Of a stretch of DNA of 17,117 bases, positions 1 through 8,070 are shown one piece after another. The DNA is from CAZLGM01 sp964558875. Lineage in GTDB: Bacteria > Desulfobacterota > Desulfobulbia > Desulfobulbales > Desulfocapsaceae. Location of the stretch: NCBI GenBank assembly GCA_964558875.1, contig CAZLGM010000055.1, positions 1-17,117 on the forward strand. The letters run 5' to 3'. The notes below the pieces were generated by a model, which had not been told where the DNA came from, made no database searches, and saw nothing but the letters and a program-made list of their open reading frames with translations. Position 1 is the first letter of the stretch. Each line of letters begins with the position of its first letter. The position numbers and the translations under genes were made by a program.

Positions 1-725
1 ACGTCATGGAAGATATATCTCACGCCTGGTACGACGGCGACTGGTCCAAGCATCCACATGAAGAGGAAACGGTGCCCAAGTACACCGACTTCGATGCTGA
101 CGGAAGATATACCTGGCTCAAAGCGCCGCGTTTCAAAGGTAAGCCGATGCAGGTTGGACCGCTGTCGCAGCTGGTCATCGGTTATGCCCTCGGCCACAAG
201 GAGATCGTCAAGCAAGTCGATGCTGCTCTCGGCCTGATCAGTAAAGTGGCCGGTGTCCAAGTTGGACCTGAGATCCTGCACTCAACTATCGGCCGCCATG
301 CCGCCCGAGCTGTTCGCTGCTCCATGATGGCTGACCTGGCCTTGAAGCACTGGGATCTGCTGGTGAACAATATCGCTTCCGGCGATCTGGAGATCTTCAA
401 CAAACCGGTGTTCCCGAAAGGTGAACAACGTGGCTTCGGATTCCATGAGGCTCCGCGAGGCGCACTGTCGCACTGGATTGTCATCCAGGATGGTAAGATC
501 AAGAACTACCAGTGTGTAGTTCCATCTACCTGGAACGCGGGCCCCAGAGATGGCAAAGGAGAACCAGGTCCATACGAGGCTTCCCTTGTCGGCAACCCCA
601 TTGCCGATCCGGAAAAACCACTTGAGGTATTGAGGACCATCCACTCCTTTGATCCATGCATCGCCTGCGCTGTCCATATGCTTGATCCTGATGGCAAGGA
701 AGTTGTTAAAGTGAAGGCCCTGTAA
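1..725 (+). CDS. hyaB: [NiFe] hydrogenase large subunit, C-terminal part (5' end outside window)
   Basis: This is the C-terminal ~240 residues of the catalytic large subunit of an uptake-type [NiFe] hydrogenase, which oxidises H2 at a Ni-Fe(CN)2CO centre. The frame is open to the left edge, so the ATG at 6 is internal; complete family members are about 550-600 residues. The end carries the distal nickel-binding motif DPCIACAVH, whose two cysteines ligate Ni/Fe. A 15-residue tail (MLDPDGKEVVKVKAL) follows the histidine and is the piece normally removed by a maturation protease; a candidate protease is encoded at 6117. The first ligand position of the motif is Cys, so this is not a selenoprotein at that site. 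Upstream hallmarks (RxCGxC, small subunit) lie outside the window. The cytochrome gene follows 24 bp downstream. The family is certain; the exact subgroup and gene name (hyaB, hupL, hydB) are not. Confidence 0.95.
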   Translation, partial: VMEDISHAWYDGDWSKHPHEEETVPKYTDFDADGRYTWLKAPRFKGKPMQVGPLSQLVIGYALGHKEIVKQVDAALGLISKVAGVQVGPEILHSTIGRHAARAVRCSMMADLALKHWDLLVNNIASGDLEIFNKPVFPKGEQRGFGFHEAPRGALSHWIVIQDGKIKNYQCVVPSTWNAGPRDGKGEPGPYEASLVGNPIADPEKPLEVLRTIHSFDPCIACAVHMLDPDGKEVVKVKAL

Positions 726-749
726 AGAAACCGATTAAGGAGGCACACC

Positions 750-1397
750 ATGCAATATGAAAAAAAATATGTCTGGAGCGTTTTGCTCCGGCTTTTTCAC
801 TGGTCTCTGGTGATCTCCATGATTTTCCTGGTGGTAACCGGACTCTACATCGGTGATCCATGGACCAACACCTTACAGCTGAATACCGGAGAGTTTCCCA
901 TGGGGGATATGCGGTATTGGCACTTTTTAGCAGGATATCTGTTTACAGCAGCTATCCTGGTCAGGGTCTATCTGTTGATTTTTGGCAATAAACAGGAAAG
1001 ATTCTGGGACTTCCTGCCGATCACACCTAATAACATCGGCAACCTGGTCCGGACACTGATGCGCTATCTGTACATCAGCGACTCGCACGAGAAGAAGCTG
1101 GGACACAATACCCTGGCTGGTACCGTGTACATGATCACCTTCATTATCGCCATTTTCCAAGTCATTGGAGGCTTCTATCTGCTCTATCCAGAAGCCAACT
1201 TCTGGGCTGGGATTGGCGGCGCCATTTACGGCAATCAGCAGAATGCCCGTTATATCCACCATCTGCTGATGTGGTATTTTATTATTTTCGCATTTGTCCA
1301 TGTGTACATGGTCATCTGGAATGCTGTCAAATCACCCCAAGGATTGGTTTCCTCAATTTTTGACGGAATAAAATTCAGAAGCACATCTGATGGATGA
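750..1397 (+). CDS. cybH: Ni/Fe-hydrogenase b-type cytochrome subunit
   Basis: This 215-residue integral membrane dihaem cytochrome b anchors the hydrogenase and passes electrons from H2 oxidation to the quinone pool. Four hydrophobic segments are visible, near residues 13-34, 54-76, 127-148 and 171-193. Histidines sit where HyaC/HupC-type haem ligands are expected: FHWSL near residue 16, YWHFLAGY near 53, YIHHLLMW near 170 and FVHVYMV near 185. The ATG has a strong Shine-Dalgarno, AAGGAGG, at 737-743. The gene lies just after the large subunit, the usual order, and its stop overlaps the hypF start by 8 bp, which suggests translational coupling. Confidence 0.93.
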   Translation: MQYEKKYVWSVLLRLFHWSLVISMIFLVVTGLYIGDPWTNTLQLNTGEFPMGDMRYWHFLAGYLFTAAILVRVYLLIFGNKQERFWDFLPITPNNIGNLVRTLMRYLYISDSHEKKLGHNTLAGTVYMITFIIAIFQVIGGFYLLYPEANFWAGIGGAIYGNQQNARYIHHLLMWYFIIFAFVHVYMVIWNAVKSPQGLVSSIFDGIKFRSTSDG

Positions 1398-3735
1398 CAG
1401 TTACAACGGGGTGGAACTCACAATCCATGGCATCGTCCAGGGAGTAGGGTTCCGCCCCTTTGTCCACAGAACAGCTAGAAAACTCAACATCACCGGTACC
1501 GTGATCAATAGCGGTACCGGTGTTATTGTCAGAACACTGTGCCGGCAGGACCAGCTGGACGATTTCCTGGAAGTCCTCAAAAACCACTCCCCACCCCTTG
1601 CCAGAATTATCTCCATTGATCAGCAAGTTATCTCTGTAGATGCACCGTGGAATGATTTTACTATTGAGACCAGTGCGTCAGGGCCTGTGACTGGAGCCAT
1701 GATCCCTCCCGACATTGCTCTTTGTGACGACTGTCTTCATGAATTGATCGACCCGAACGATCGTCGTTTCGGCTATCCTTTTATCAACTGCACCAACTGC
1801 GGACCCCGTTTTTCCATCGTCAGAACCATTCCCTATGATCGGCCGAAGACCTCTATGCGTGACTTTACCATGTGTCCGGACTGCAATGGTGAATACCATG
1901 ATCCCGCTGACAGACGGTTTCATGCCCAACCAAATGCATGCTATAATTGTGGTCCAAGTCTCAGCTTTTATGGTGAAAACTCCATAGAAGAAAACAGTGA
2001 TCCTATCGGCTCTGCCGTACGCAGCCTTTGCAACGGGGATGTGGTCGCTATCCGCGGATTAGGCGGCTTCCACCTGGCGGTTGATGGTACCTCTGTCTCT
2101 GCTGTACAGAAACTCAGGGAGAGGAAAAGAAGGCCGGATAAGCCTCTGGCCGTCATGGTTGCTGATCTCACCCGGCTCAAGGAAATAGCTGTTGTTTCCG
2201 ACCTTGAAACAGCATTGCTGAGCGGTCCTCAACACCCCATTGTGCTACTGAAACAAAAAGAGACTGATATGGTGGCTGCCAACCTGGCTCCAGGTATTGG
2301 TGAAATCGGGATCATGCTGCCCTACACCCCCTTCCACCACCTTCTCTTTCAACATAAGGACTGTCCAAAGGTACTGGTGATGACCAGCGGCAATATTTCC
2401 GGAGAACCGATCTGTACCAGTAATGAGTGCGCTTTTGACAAACTCGACCGGATCGCCGATGCATTCCTTCTCCATAATCGTGATATCGTCACCCGTGTCG
2501 ATGACTCGGTGGCCAGAGTGATGGGAAAAGGCGCCATGATGCTCCGGCGGGCCCGAGGCTATGTGCCCAACCCCATTCTTCTGAACAGCGAACTGCCGCC
2601 GGTTCTCGGCTGTGGAGGCGGACTGAAATCCACCTTCTGCCTGGCACGGGGAAAAACCGCCTTTATGAGCCAGCATATCGGCGACCTGTTCAACCTTGAA
2701 TCCCTGGAATTCTATCAGGAAAGTGTCAATCATCTACAAAGTGTTCTGGAAATCGAACCGGAGCTTGTAGTCTGCGATCTCCATCCCGATTATCTCTCTA
2801 CCCATTACGGACGTGATCTGGGCCTGCCGTTTTATCAGGTCCAGCATCACCATGCCCATGCTGTCAGTGTCATGGCCGAGAATGGCTTAAATGAAAAGGT
2901 CTTGGCTGTTATCCTCGATGGAACCGGATTAGGACCTGATGGGACCATCTGGGGTGGTGAAATTCTTCTCTGTGATCTGACCAGCTATGAGCGGGTGGGG
3001 CACCTCCAGCAGATTGCTCTTCCGGGTGGGGATAGTGGTGCCCGAGAACCATACCGGATGGCGCTTTCCACCCTTTACGCTGTTTATGGTGAGGATGGTA
3101 TCGATGCAAACAGTCTTCCGCCGACTCTCAGTCCGGTCGAAAAAGACCGGATACGTGTTATCGGTGAAATGATCAACAACAATATTAATTGCCCCAAGAC
3201 ATCGAGCTGCGGCCGATTGTTCGACGCTGCGGCCTCATTACTGGGAATCAGGCATGTCATCTCTTTTGAAGGTCAGGCCGCAATGGAACTCGAGTCCCTG
3301 GCGGCAAAAGAGCTTTTTCGCTCTTCAAAAACGCTGGCATCCCGTCTGTCTTCCGACGATAACCAAGCCACAGAATCGGAAACAGATGGTTTATTCCTAA
3401 TGTCTATCAAGCCGTTTATCAATTCGATTATGACTTCTCTGCGCGACGGTATGCCGGCCCAGCGAGCGGCTCTGGATTTTCATATCCAGTTGGTCCGGAC
3501 TATCGGCCGCTCTCTTGAGCTGTTGCGCCGAAAAACCGGTATAAACAGCGTTGTCTTGAGTGGAGGCTGTCTGCAGAACAGAATTTTATTGGAGGGACTG
3601 CATCATATTCTTGAGCAGAATCGATTTAGTGTGTATACAGGATCTGAAATTCCTGTAAATGATGGTGGAATATCTCTGGGACAGACTATTATTGGAGGTT
3701 TATTACATGTGTCTAGCGATTCCTATGCGAGTAAC
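1390..3735 (+). CDS. hypF: carbamoyltransferase HypF (3' end in assembly gap)
   Basis: HypF makes the thiocarboxamide precursor of the cyanide ligands of the [NiFe] centre: it activates carbamoyl phosphate with ATP and transfers the carbamoyl group to the C-terminal Cys of HypE. All expected parts are visible in 782 codons: an acylphosphatase-like domain (about 1-90, VQGVGFRPFVHR); two zinc fingers of form CX2CX18CX2C (about 112-190); a YrdC-like domain (about 195-385, with KRRPDKPLAVM and MTSGNISGEP); and a Kae1/O-carbamoyltransferase-like C-terminus (VQHHHAHAVS, DGTGLGPDGTIWGGE, LSGGCLQNR). The length matches the family (about 750-800), so the stop should lie just inside the gap. Continuation of this frame beyond the N run is an artefact, because that reading lies out of frame across hypD. 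The gene overlaps cybH upstream by 8 bp and hypC downstream by at least 29 bp. Confidence 0.95.
3707..3735 (+). CDS. hypC: hydrogenase assembly chaperone HypC (first nine codons only)
   Basis: Only MCLAIPMRV is visible before the N run. It is nevertheless diagnostic: HypC/HybG/HupF proteins begin MCLAIP or MCLGIP, and the N-terminal Cys (after Met removal) binds the Fe(CN)2CO intermediate shared with HypD and delivers it to the hydrogenase large subunit. The start is in a different frame from hypF and lies inside its 3' end. A GGAGG-type ribosome-binding site (TTGGAGG, 3692-3698) precedes the ATG with 8-nt spacing. HypC is usually 75-95 residues, so about 65-85 codons are missing. Joining HypC to HypD in one frame through the Ns is meaningless, because the gap length is unknown. 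Confidence 0.85.
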
Positions 3736-3835
3736 NNNNNNNNNNNNNNNNNNNNNNNNNNNNNNNNNNNNNNNNNNNNNNNNNNNNNNNNNNNNNNNNN
3801 NNNNNNNNNNNNNNNNNNNNNNNNNNNNNNNNNNN
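3736..3835. other. assembly gap, 100 N
   Basis: Exactly 100 N, the conventional placeholder for a gap of unknown length. It removes the hypF stop, most of hypC, and the hypD start. Usual family lengths imply about 200-260 nt of hypC plus about 90 nt of hypD are missing, so the true gap is probably about 300-350 nt. Confidence 0.97.
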
Positions 3836-4852
3836 ACCAAACCTCTTCGGGTCATGGAGGTCTGCGGTTCCCACACCATGGCCATATTCAGAAACGGTAT
3901 CCGCTCAGTTCTACCGGACGGATTTGAACTCATTTCCGGGCCAGGATGCCCGGTCTGTGTCACTTCGGCCTCTCACATGGACGCCTTTATCTCCATTGCC
4001 GAGCTTGAACGTATCCGGATTGCTATTTTCGGGGATTTGTTTCGCGTTCCCGGAACCGTCGGATCACTGGCCGATGCCAGTGCCCGCGGCGCCCAGGTCA
4101 ATATTGTCTATTCCCCCATGGATGCCCTTGCTCTGGCTGAGCAAAACCCGGATGAAACCGTCGTCTTTTTAGGTGTCGGTTTTGAGACCACCACACCTGG
4201 TATTGCGGCAACCATTATGGCTGCCAAAAACAAGAAGATTCCCAACTTCACTGTTCTCTCAACCCACAAGGTTATGCCGCCGCCGCTCATTGCCCTGTTT
4301 GACGATCCTGATTTGCAGCTTGACGGCCTGCTCTGTCCCGGTCACGTATCGGCCATTATTGGAGCCGGGGCCTATCAGCCTCTTGTTGACAGATACAATC
4401 TGGCATGCGTTGTTGCAGGTTTTGAGACCGTGGATCTTCTTGATGGCCTTATTCACCTGGCCCGCCAGGTTGGTGAAGGGGTCCGAAAAGTTGAAAATCG
4501 CTACTCAAGAGTGGTCAGCTGGGAGGGCAACAGCCGGGCAAGAAAAATGGTGAATCAGATCATGGAACCGGTTGACACGGAATGGCGGGGACTCGGCATG
4601 ATTCCCGGCAGCGGTCTGGCTATTCGCAAGGAATATGAAGACTTTGACGCAGAAGTGCGTTTTGATATCGTGCTCCCGGATGCCTCGGAAGCCCGGGGAT
4701 GCCGCTGCGGAGAAATCCTCAAAGGGAAAACAACACCTCCCAGGTGTCCACTGTTTGATACCCGTTGCACACCGTCCAATCCGGTCGGCCCATGCATGGT
4801 CTCCAGTGAAGGAACCTGCGCCGCGTATCATAAATATGGAAGAGATGAATAG
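3836..4852 (+). CDS. hypD: hydrogenase formation protein HypD (5' end in assembly gap)
   Basis: HypD is the [4Fe-4S] scaffold protein that works with HypC to assemble Fe(CN)2CO. The visible 338 residues start at TKPLRVMEVCGSHT, which lies roughly 30 residues into a normal HypD of about 360-380 residues, so the start codon is in the gap. Characteristic motifs are present: MEVCGSHTMAIF, SGPGCPVCVT, GFETTTPG and STHKVMPPP. The cysteine-rich C-terminus (CRCGEILKG, CPLFDTRC, GPCMVSSEGTCAAYHKY) holds the cluster ligands. The stop is TAG. The next gene, hypE, starts 207 bp further on, an unusually wide interval in this otherwise tight operon, and that interval is occupied by a palindromic repeat. 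Confidence 0.95.
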   Translation, partial: TKPLRVMEVCGSHTMAIFRNGIRSVLPDGFELISGPGCPVCVTSASHMDAFISIAELERIRIAIFGDLFRVPGTVGSLADASARGAQVNIVYSPMDALALAEQNPDETVVFLGVGFETTTPGIAATIMAAKNKKIPNFTVLSTHKVMPPPLIALFDDPDLQLDGLLCPGHVSAIIGAGAYQPLVDRYNLACVVAGFETVDLLDGLIHLARQVGEGVRKVENRYSRVVSWEGNSRARKMVNQIMEPVDTEWRGLGMIPGSGLAIRKEYEDFDAEVRFDIVLPDASEARGCRCGEILKGKTTPPRCPLFDTRCTPSNPVGPCMVSSEGTCAAYHKYGRDE

Positions 4853-4857
4853 AATAA

Positions 4858-4884
4858 ATACCGGCAGGCTTATGCAGCCGGTAT
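4858..4884. repeat. hairpin just downstream of hypD
   Basis: Perfect 8-bp inverted repeat ATACCGGC / GCCGGTAT (4858-4865, 4877-4884) with an 11-nt loop, six bases after the hypD stop. On the + strand it is followed by an A-run, not a T-run, so it does not fit a classic intrinsic terminator. It may act as a 3'-end or RNA-processing structure between hypD and hypE, or belong to the adjacent repeat insertion. Confidence 0.4.
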
Positions 4885-4894
4885 AAAAAAAACG

Positions 4895-5036
4895 AACCGC
4901 AGAATATCGAATAAGGAATTTCGAATGTTGAAGGACGGAATGGCCCAAAGTGGTTCTGTTGTCTAATGTGGCCGAATATGATTATTCACCACTTCGTCAT
5001 TCGACATTCCTTGTTCGATAATCAATATTCGCTGTT
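4895..5036. repeat. long imperfect palindrome, MITE- or REP-like
   Basis: The left arm, 4895-4934, contains TCGAATAAGGAATTTCGAAT. The right arm, 4989-5036, read on the minus strand, contains TCGAACAAGGAATGTCGAAT. In the 26-bp core 22 positions match, and both outer ends begin AAC(C/A)GC. The right arm has a 7-nt extra piece (TGATTAT) near its outer end. The 54-nt centre (4935-4988) has two GGCC blocks that could extend the fold. No open reading frame of note is present. I recall closely similar palindromes dispersed in desulfobacterial genomes, but cannot verify copy number from this window, which holds only this copy. It fills most of the hypD-hypE interval and appears to be a non-autonomous mobile or structured repeat. 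Confidence 0.65.
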
Positions 5037-5059
5037 AGAAACAACCTTAAACAAAAACA

Positions 5060-6073
5060 ATGAAAAAAAAGACAATCCTTCTTGATCACGGTTCCGGGGG
5101 CATTGCCAGCCAGGACCTGATCAGCGAGTTATTTTTACAACACCTCGACAACCAGGAACTCCATTCACTGGAAGATGCTGCTGTTCTTGAAAACAAACAG
5201 GGAAAACTGGCTTTCAGTACCGACAGTTATGTCGTTGATCCGATCTTTTTCCCAGGCGGCGATATCGGTTGTCTGGCTGTAAACGGCACTATCAACGACC
5301 TGGCCATGCGAGGCGCCCGTCCTCTGGCGCTGAGCCTGGGACTAATCCTGGAAGAGGGCTTTGGTCTCGACGAGCTGGAAAAGGTCATTATTTCGATCTC
5401 AGAGGCCTCAACTCAAGCCGGAGTACCTATTGTCACCGGGGACACCAAGGTAGTCCCCAAGGGCAAGGGTGATAAAATTTTTATCAACACTTCCGGTATC
5501 GGCATTGTCGATGACAGAGTCGATATCTCCGGAGGTGGGGCAAAAGAAGGTGACGCCGTTATTCTCTCAGGAACCATGGGTGATCATGGAATTACAATCA
5601 TGACCCGTAGAGCAGGTATTTCCATGGAAGGCAAACTGGAAAGCGACTCTATGGCGCTTCACAAGATGGTCGGCCGGCTGCTCGACGAGCTGCCCGGTAG
5701 TGTACATGTCCTGCGTGATCCCACCCGGGGCGGAGTGGCCACATCACTCAACGAAATTGCCGGTGCGTCGAAACTCAGTATCGCTCTCGAAGAACAGGCT
5801 ATTCCCATCCGGCCTCAAGTTCGAGCCGCCTGTGAGCTCTTAGGCCTTGAACCGCTGTACCTGGCCAATGAAGGGAAGTGCCTGGTGATTGTCGATGAGG
5901 GTGTTGCAGGACATGCCCTGGCGATCATGCAGGACTGTTCCGAAGGACGGGAGGCGGCTGTTATCGGCCGGATGGCCGGAGGGAAAAGCGGTCGTGTCAC
6001 TGTAAAAACACCGGTTGGCGGTACCAGGGTAATTACGCCTCTGCATGGAGAACCGCTGCCACGAATCTGTTAA
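5060..6073 (+). CDS. hypE: hydrogenase expression/formation protein HypE
   Basis: HypE (337 residues; family about 330-350) receives the carbamoyl group from HypF on its C-terminal cysteine and dehydrates it with ATP to a thiocyanate, the donor of CN- to iron on HypC-HypD. It belongs to the PurM/AIR-synthase-like ATP-binding fold. Visible motifs: an N-terminal LLDHGSGG glycine-rich segment, FSTDSYVVDP, GDIGCLAVNGTINDLAMRG, VTGDTKVV, RDPTRGGVA, and the terminal PRIC whose last residue is the functional Cys. The ATG at 5060 has no clear Shine-Dalgarno upstream (the leader is A-rich), so its translation signals may have been altered by the repeat that ends 24 bp before it. HypE is otherwise intact. 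Confidence 0.95.
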   Translation: MKKKTILLDHGSGGIASQDLISELFLQHLDNQELHSLEDAAVLENKQGKLAFSTDSYVVDPIFFPGGDIGCLAVNGTINDLAMRGARPLALSLGLILEEGFGLDELEKVIISISEASTQAGVPIVTGDTKVVPKGKGDKIFINTSGIGIVDDRVDISGGGAKEGDAVILSGTMGDHGITIMTRRAGISMEGKLESDSMALHKMVGRLLDELPGSVHVLRDPTRGGVATSLNEIAGASKLSIALEEQAIPIRPQVRAACELLGLEPLYLANEGKCLVIVDEGVAGHALAIMQDCSEGREAAVIGRMAGGKSGRVTVKTPVGGTRVITPLHGEPLPRIC

Positions 6074-6116
6074 TAAAAATTTAAACCTGCAGAGACGCAG
6101 AGAAAACGAATTTATT

Positions 6117-6605
6117 ATGACTAAAAAAATCGGCATCCTTGGTATCGGCAATCTCCTTATCGGCGATGAAGGTTTTGGTGTTCACACCATCAACTATCTC
6201 AAAGAGCACTATCAGTTTCCTGAAAATGTGGAACTTGTCGACGGCGGCACCGCTGGTATCTACATGTCCCCTTTCCTCGAAGAGTGCGATCCGGTCCTTG
6301 TTATCGATGTGGTCGATATCGATGAAGAACCTGGATCCATGCACACCTTTAAACTGGAAGACGTGCGGGCCGGCAAGATCAGCACCCGGATGTCACCCCA
6401 CCAGCTTGGTCTGCTGGAGGTTATTGAAATCTGCAAATTGCGGGATGCCGCTCCAAGCATAGTGGAGTTTTACTGCGTCGTTCCCGCCGATCTGGAGCAG
6501 GACCTTGTACTGTCTCCTATTGTCGAACCCCGGGTTCCCCAGATGGCCGAAATTCTGGTCAAGCGACTGGAGGAAATAGGCGTCGCAGTCCAACCCAAGA
6601 ATTGA
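6117..6605 (+). CDS. hyaD: HyaD/HybD-family hydrogenase maturation endopeptidase
   Basis: This 162-residue nickel-dependent endopeptidase removes the C-terminal extension of the [NiFe] large subunit after nickel insertion, here presumably the 15-residue tail after DPCIACAVH. The N-terminus ILGIGNLLIGDEGFGVH is the family signature. The predicted metal ligands are Glu18 (GDEG), the Asp in VLVIDVVDID (near residue 61) and the His in MSPHQLGLLE (near 93), matching Glu16, Asp62 and His93 of E. coli HybD. The start at 6117 was chosen because the frame's earlier ATG at 6045 would lie inside hypE and add 24 residues unlike the family. Its position between hypE and hypA suggests the operon was assembled as one maturation cassette. 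Confidence 0.92.
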   Translation: MTKKIGILGIGNLLIGDEGFGVHTINYLKEHYQFPENVELVDGGTAGIYMSPFLEECDPVLVIDVVDIDEEPGSMHTFKLEDVRAGKISTRMSPHQLGLLEVIEICKLRDAAPSIVEFYCVVPADLEQDLVLSPIVEPRVPQMAEILVKRLEEIGVAVQPKN

Positions 6606-6629
6606 CAACTCACCGTTACAGATTCAGCA

Positions 6630-6977
6630 ATGCATGAAATATCCCTTGTTCAGAACCTTCTAGGTCAACTTGACAATCTTGTACGGGAAAACGACCGGCA
6701 AAAAGTGACCAAGGTGACCATGGAAGTCGGCATACTTTCCGGAGTTGTAATCGATTCATTTCAATTCGGTTTTGATGTGCTGACCGGCGACAACCCTATT
6801 TACCGGGGCGCCGAACTCGAAATAGTGGTGCCACCTGTTCTTTACAGCTGCACCGGCTGCAGTTATGAGATCAGTACCAGAGAAGAAAAGCCGGAAATTT
6901 GCCCTGAATGCGGAGAATATATATTTAATCATACCGGTTCGGAAGACCTGGTCCTGCTCCAGATTGAACTCGAGTAA
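6630..6977 (+). CDS. hypA: hydrogenase nickel incorporation protein HypA
   Basis: HypA (115 residues, the normal length) is the nickel metallochaperone that, with HypB, loads Ni into the large-subunit precursor. The N-terminus MHEISLVQNLL has the essential His2 (with Glu3) of the Ni site. The zinc site is two CXXC pairs, SCTGC (near residue 74) and CPEC (near 91). The gene starts 24 bp after the protease gene and precedes hypB by 41 bp. Confidence 0.95.
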   Translation: MHEISLVQNLLGQLDNLVRENDRQKVTKVTMEVGILSGVVIDSFQFGFDVLTGDNPIYRGAELEIVVPPVLYSCTGCSYEISTREEKPEICPECGEYIFNHTGSEDLVLLQIELE

Positions 6978-7018
6978 TAACAGTTTTTTAGCAACCTTTA
7001 TCATCAGAGGATTTTACT

Positions 7019-7744
7019 ATGTGCGATTCCTGCGGCTGCCACCCACACCATCACCATGACCATGATCATGAACACGGGACATCCCAAACAGTTGATGTTC
7101 ACCAGTCACTTTTCGATGCCAACAATGTTCTTGCCGCTCAGAACAGGAACCACTTTGACAGTCATGGCATTGTTGCCCTGAACCTGATTTCCAGCCCGGG
7201 CTCCGGCAAAACAACGCTGCTGGAACGGACGATTGATGAGATCGGTGATGAAATCAATATCGGTGTCATTGAGGGTGATATTGAAACTGAGCGGGATGCC
7301 GACCGTATCAGAGCTAAAGGTGTTCCCGTTATCCAACTGACTACCGGTGGCGCCTGTCATCTGGATGCCAATATGATCCATACCGGTTTTCACAAACTCC
7401 AGGAAGAAAAGGACGGCGATTCAATCAAACTGCTGTTCATAGAAAATGTCGGCAACCTTGTGTGCCCGGCCACCTTTGACTTGGGCGAACACCGACGGGT
7501 CGTTCTGGTCTCTGTTCCCGAAGGGCCGGATAAACCAGCTAAATATCCTAAAGCCTTCACCTCGTCATCCCTGTTTGTGGTCACCAAAACCGACCTGCTT
7601 CCCTACTTCGACTTTCCCGTCGACGAGGCCATGGGTGAGGCCAAACGTCTCAACCCGGAAATCGAATCGATCAGTTGCTCTTCGACAACTGGAGAAGGTT
7701 TTGAGGCATGGCTGAACTACCTTCGAAGTCTTGTCAATGGTTGA
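7019..7744 (+). CDS. hypB: hydrogenase nickel incorporation GTPase HypB
   Basis: HypB (241 residues) is a SIMIBI-class GTPase that delivers nickel during hydrogenase maturation. Residues 2-7 (CDSCGC) form the high-affinity Ni motif. A His/Asp-rich stretch (residues 8-19) follows and may store or buffer nickel. The P-loop SSPGSGKTTL is at about 58-67, the GTPase-domain metal site at TTGGACHLD, and the guanine-specificity motif at TKTDLL. A Shine-Dalgarno (AGAGGA, just before 7010) supports the ATG. This is the last recognisable gene of the operon; transposase debris begins directly after its stop, and I see no clear terminator. Confidence 0.95.
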   Translation: MCDSCGCHPHHHHDHDHEHGTSQTVDVHQSLFDANNVLAAQNRNHFDSHGIVALNLISSPGSGKTTLLERTIDEIGDEINIGVIEGDIETERDADRIRAKGVPVIQLTTGGACHLDANMIHTGFHKLQEEKDGDSIKLLFIENVGNLVCPATFDLGEHRRVVLVSVPEGPDKPAKYPKAFTSSSLFVVTKTDLLPYFDFPVDEAMGEAKRLNPEIESISCSSTTGEGFEAWLNYLRSLVNG

Positions 7745-7759
7745 CGCTGATCGGATTTT

Positions 7760-8060
7760 TGGAGTTTGGTGAGGTGAAGTGAGGAGACAGAACCATCGTC
7801 CACGACAGGAGAAAGCAAGCAGGAATTCATGATGGCAATCAGGGCATCGAATACGGGCAGGTAAGCGTAACGTAGTGGAGACTCCGAACCCTTTCTTTAG
7901 GTCACCACATTCAAAAGCCGTATTTGACTGAAATTTTTTCCTGATAATTTTGCTCAAATTGTTCGAAATGATTGTTGAGGAGTTGAAAGAGCGGAGATGT
8001 GAAAGGTTTGCGAGGATGATAGACCGCGGTGTTTTGCAGCTATAGTTCGGACTTGGACAT
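7760..8060 (-). pseudogene. IS91-family transposase, N-terminal remnant
   Basis: Read from 8060 down, one frame gives MSKSEL, a TAG stop, then QNTAVYHPRKP and QLLNNHFEQFEQNYQEKISV to about 7914, the usual N-terminus of IS91-type transposases as I recall it. After a second stop, the neighbouring frame continues ECGDLKKGF and then RCPDCHHEFLLAFSCRGRWFC, the zinc-binding domain of these Y2/HUH transposases. Compared with the family layout there is an in-frame stop, a frameshift with an apparent ~13-codon loss after KYGF, a possible 9-codon insertion (GVSTTLRLP), and loss of everything after the zinc domain, including the catalytic tyrosines. It is a dead remnant. A longer open frame across it is fortuitous. 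Confidence 0.75.
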
Positions 8061-8070
8061 TGAATTGCTC

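Noticed and set aside
3836..3927. Continuation of hypF past the gap
   Set aside because: The reading after the gap is an out-of-frame translation of hypD; HypF is already full length at 3735.
3659..4852. Apparent 397-residue HypC-HypD fusion
   Set aside because: The two parts are joined only through 100 N of unknown true length; both families are normally separate genes.
4858..4890. Intrinsic terminator after hypD
   Set aside because: The stem is followed by an A-run on the operon strand rather than a T-run, and hypE of the same pathway follows.
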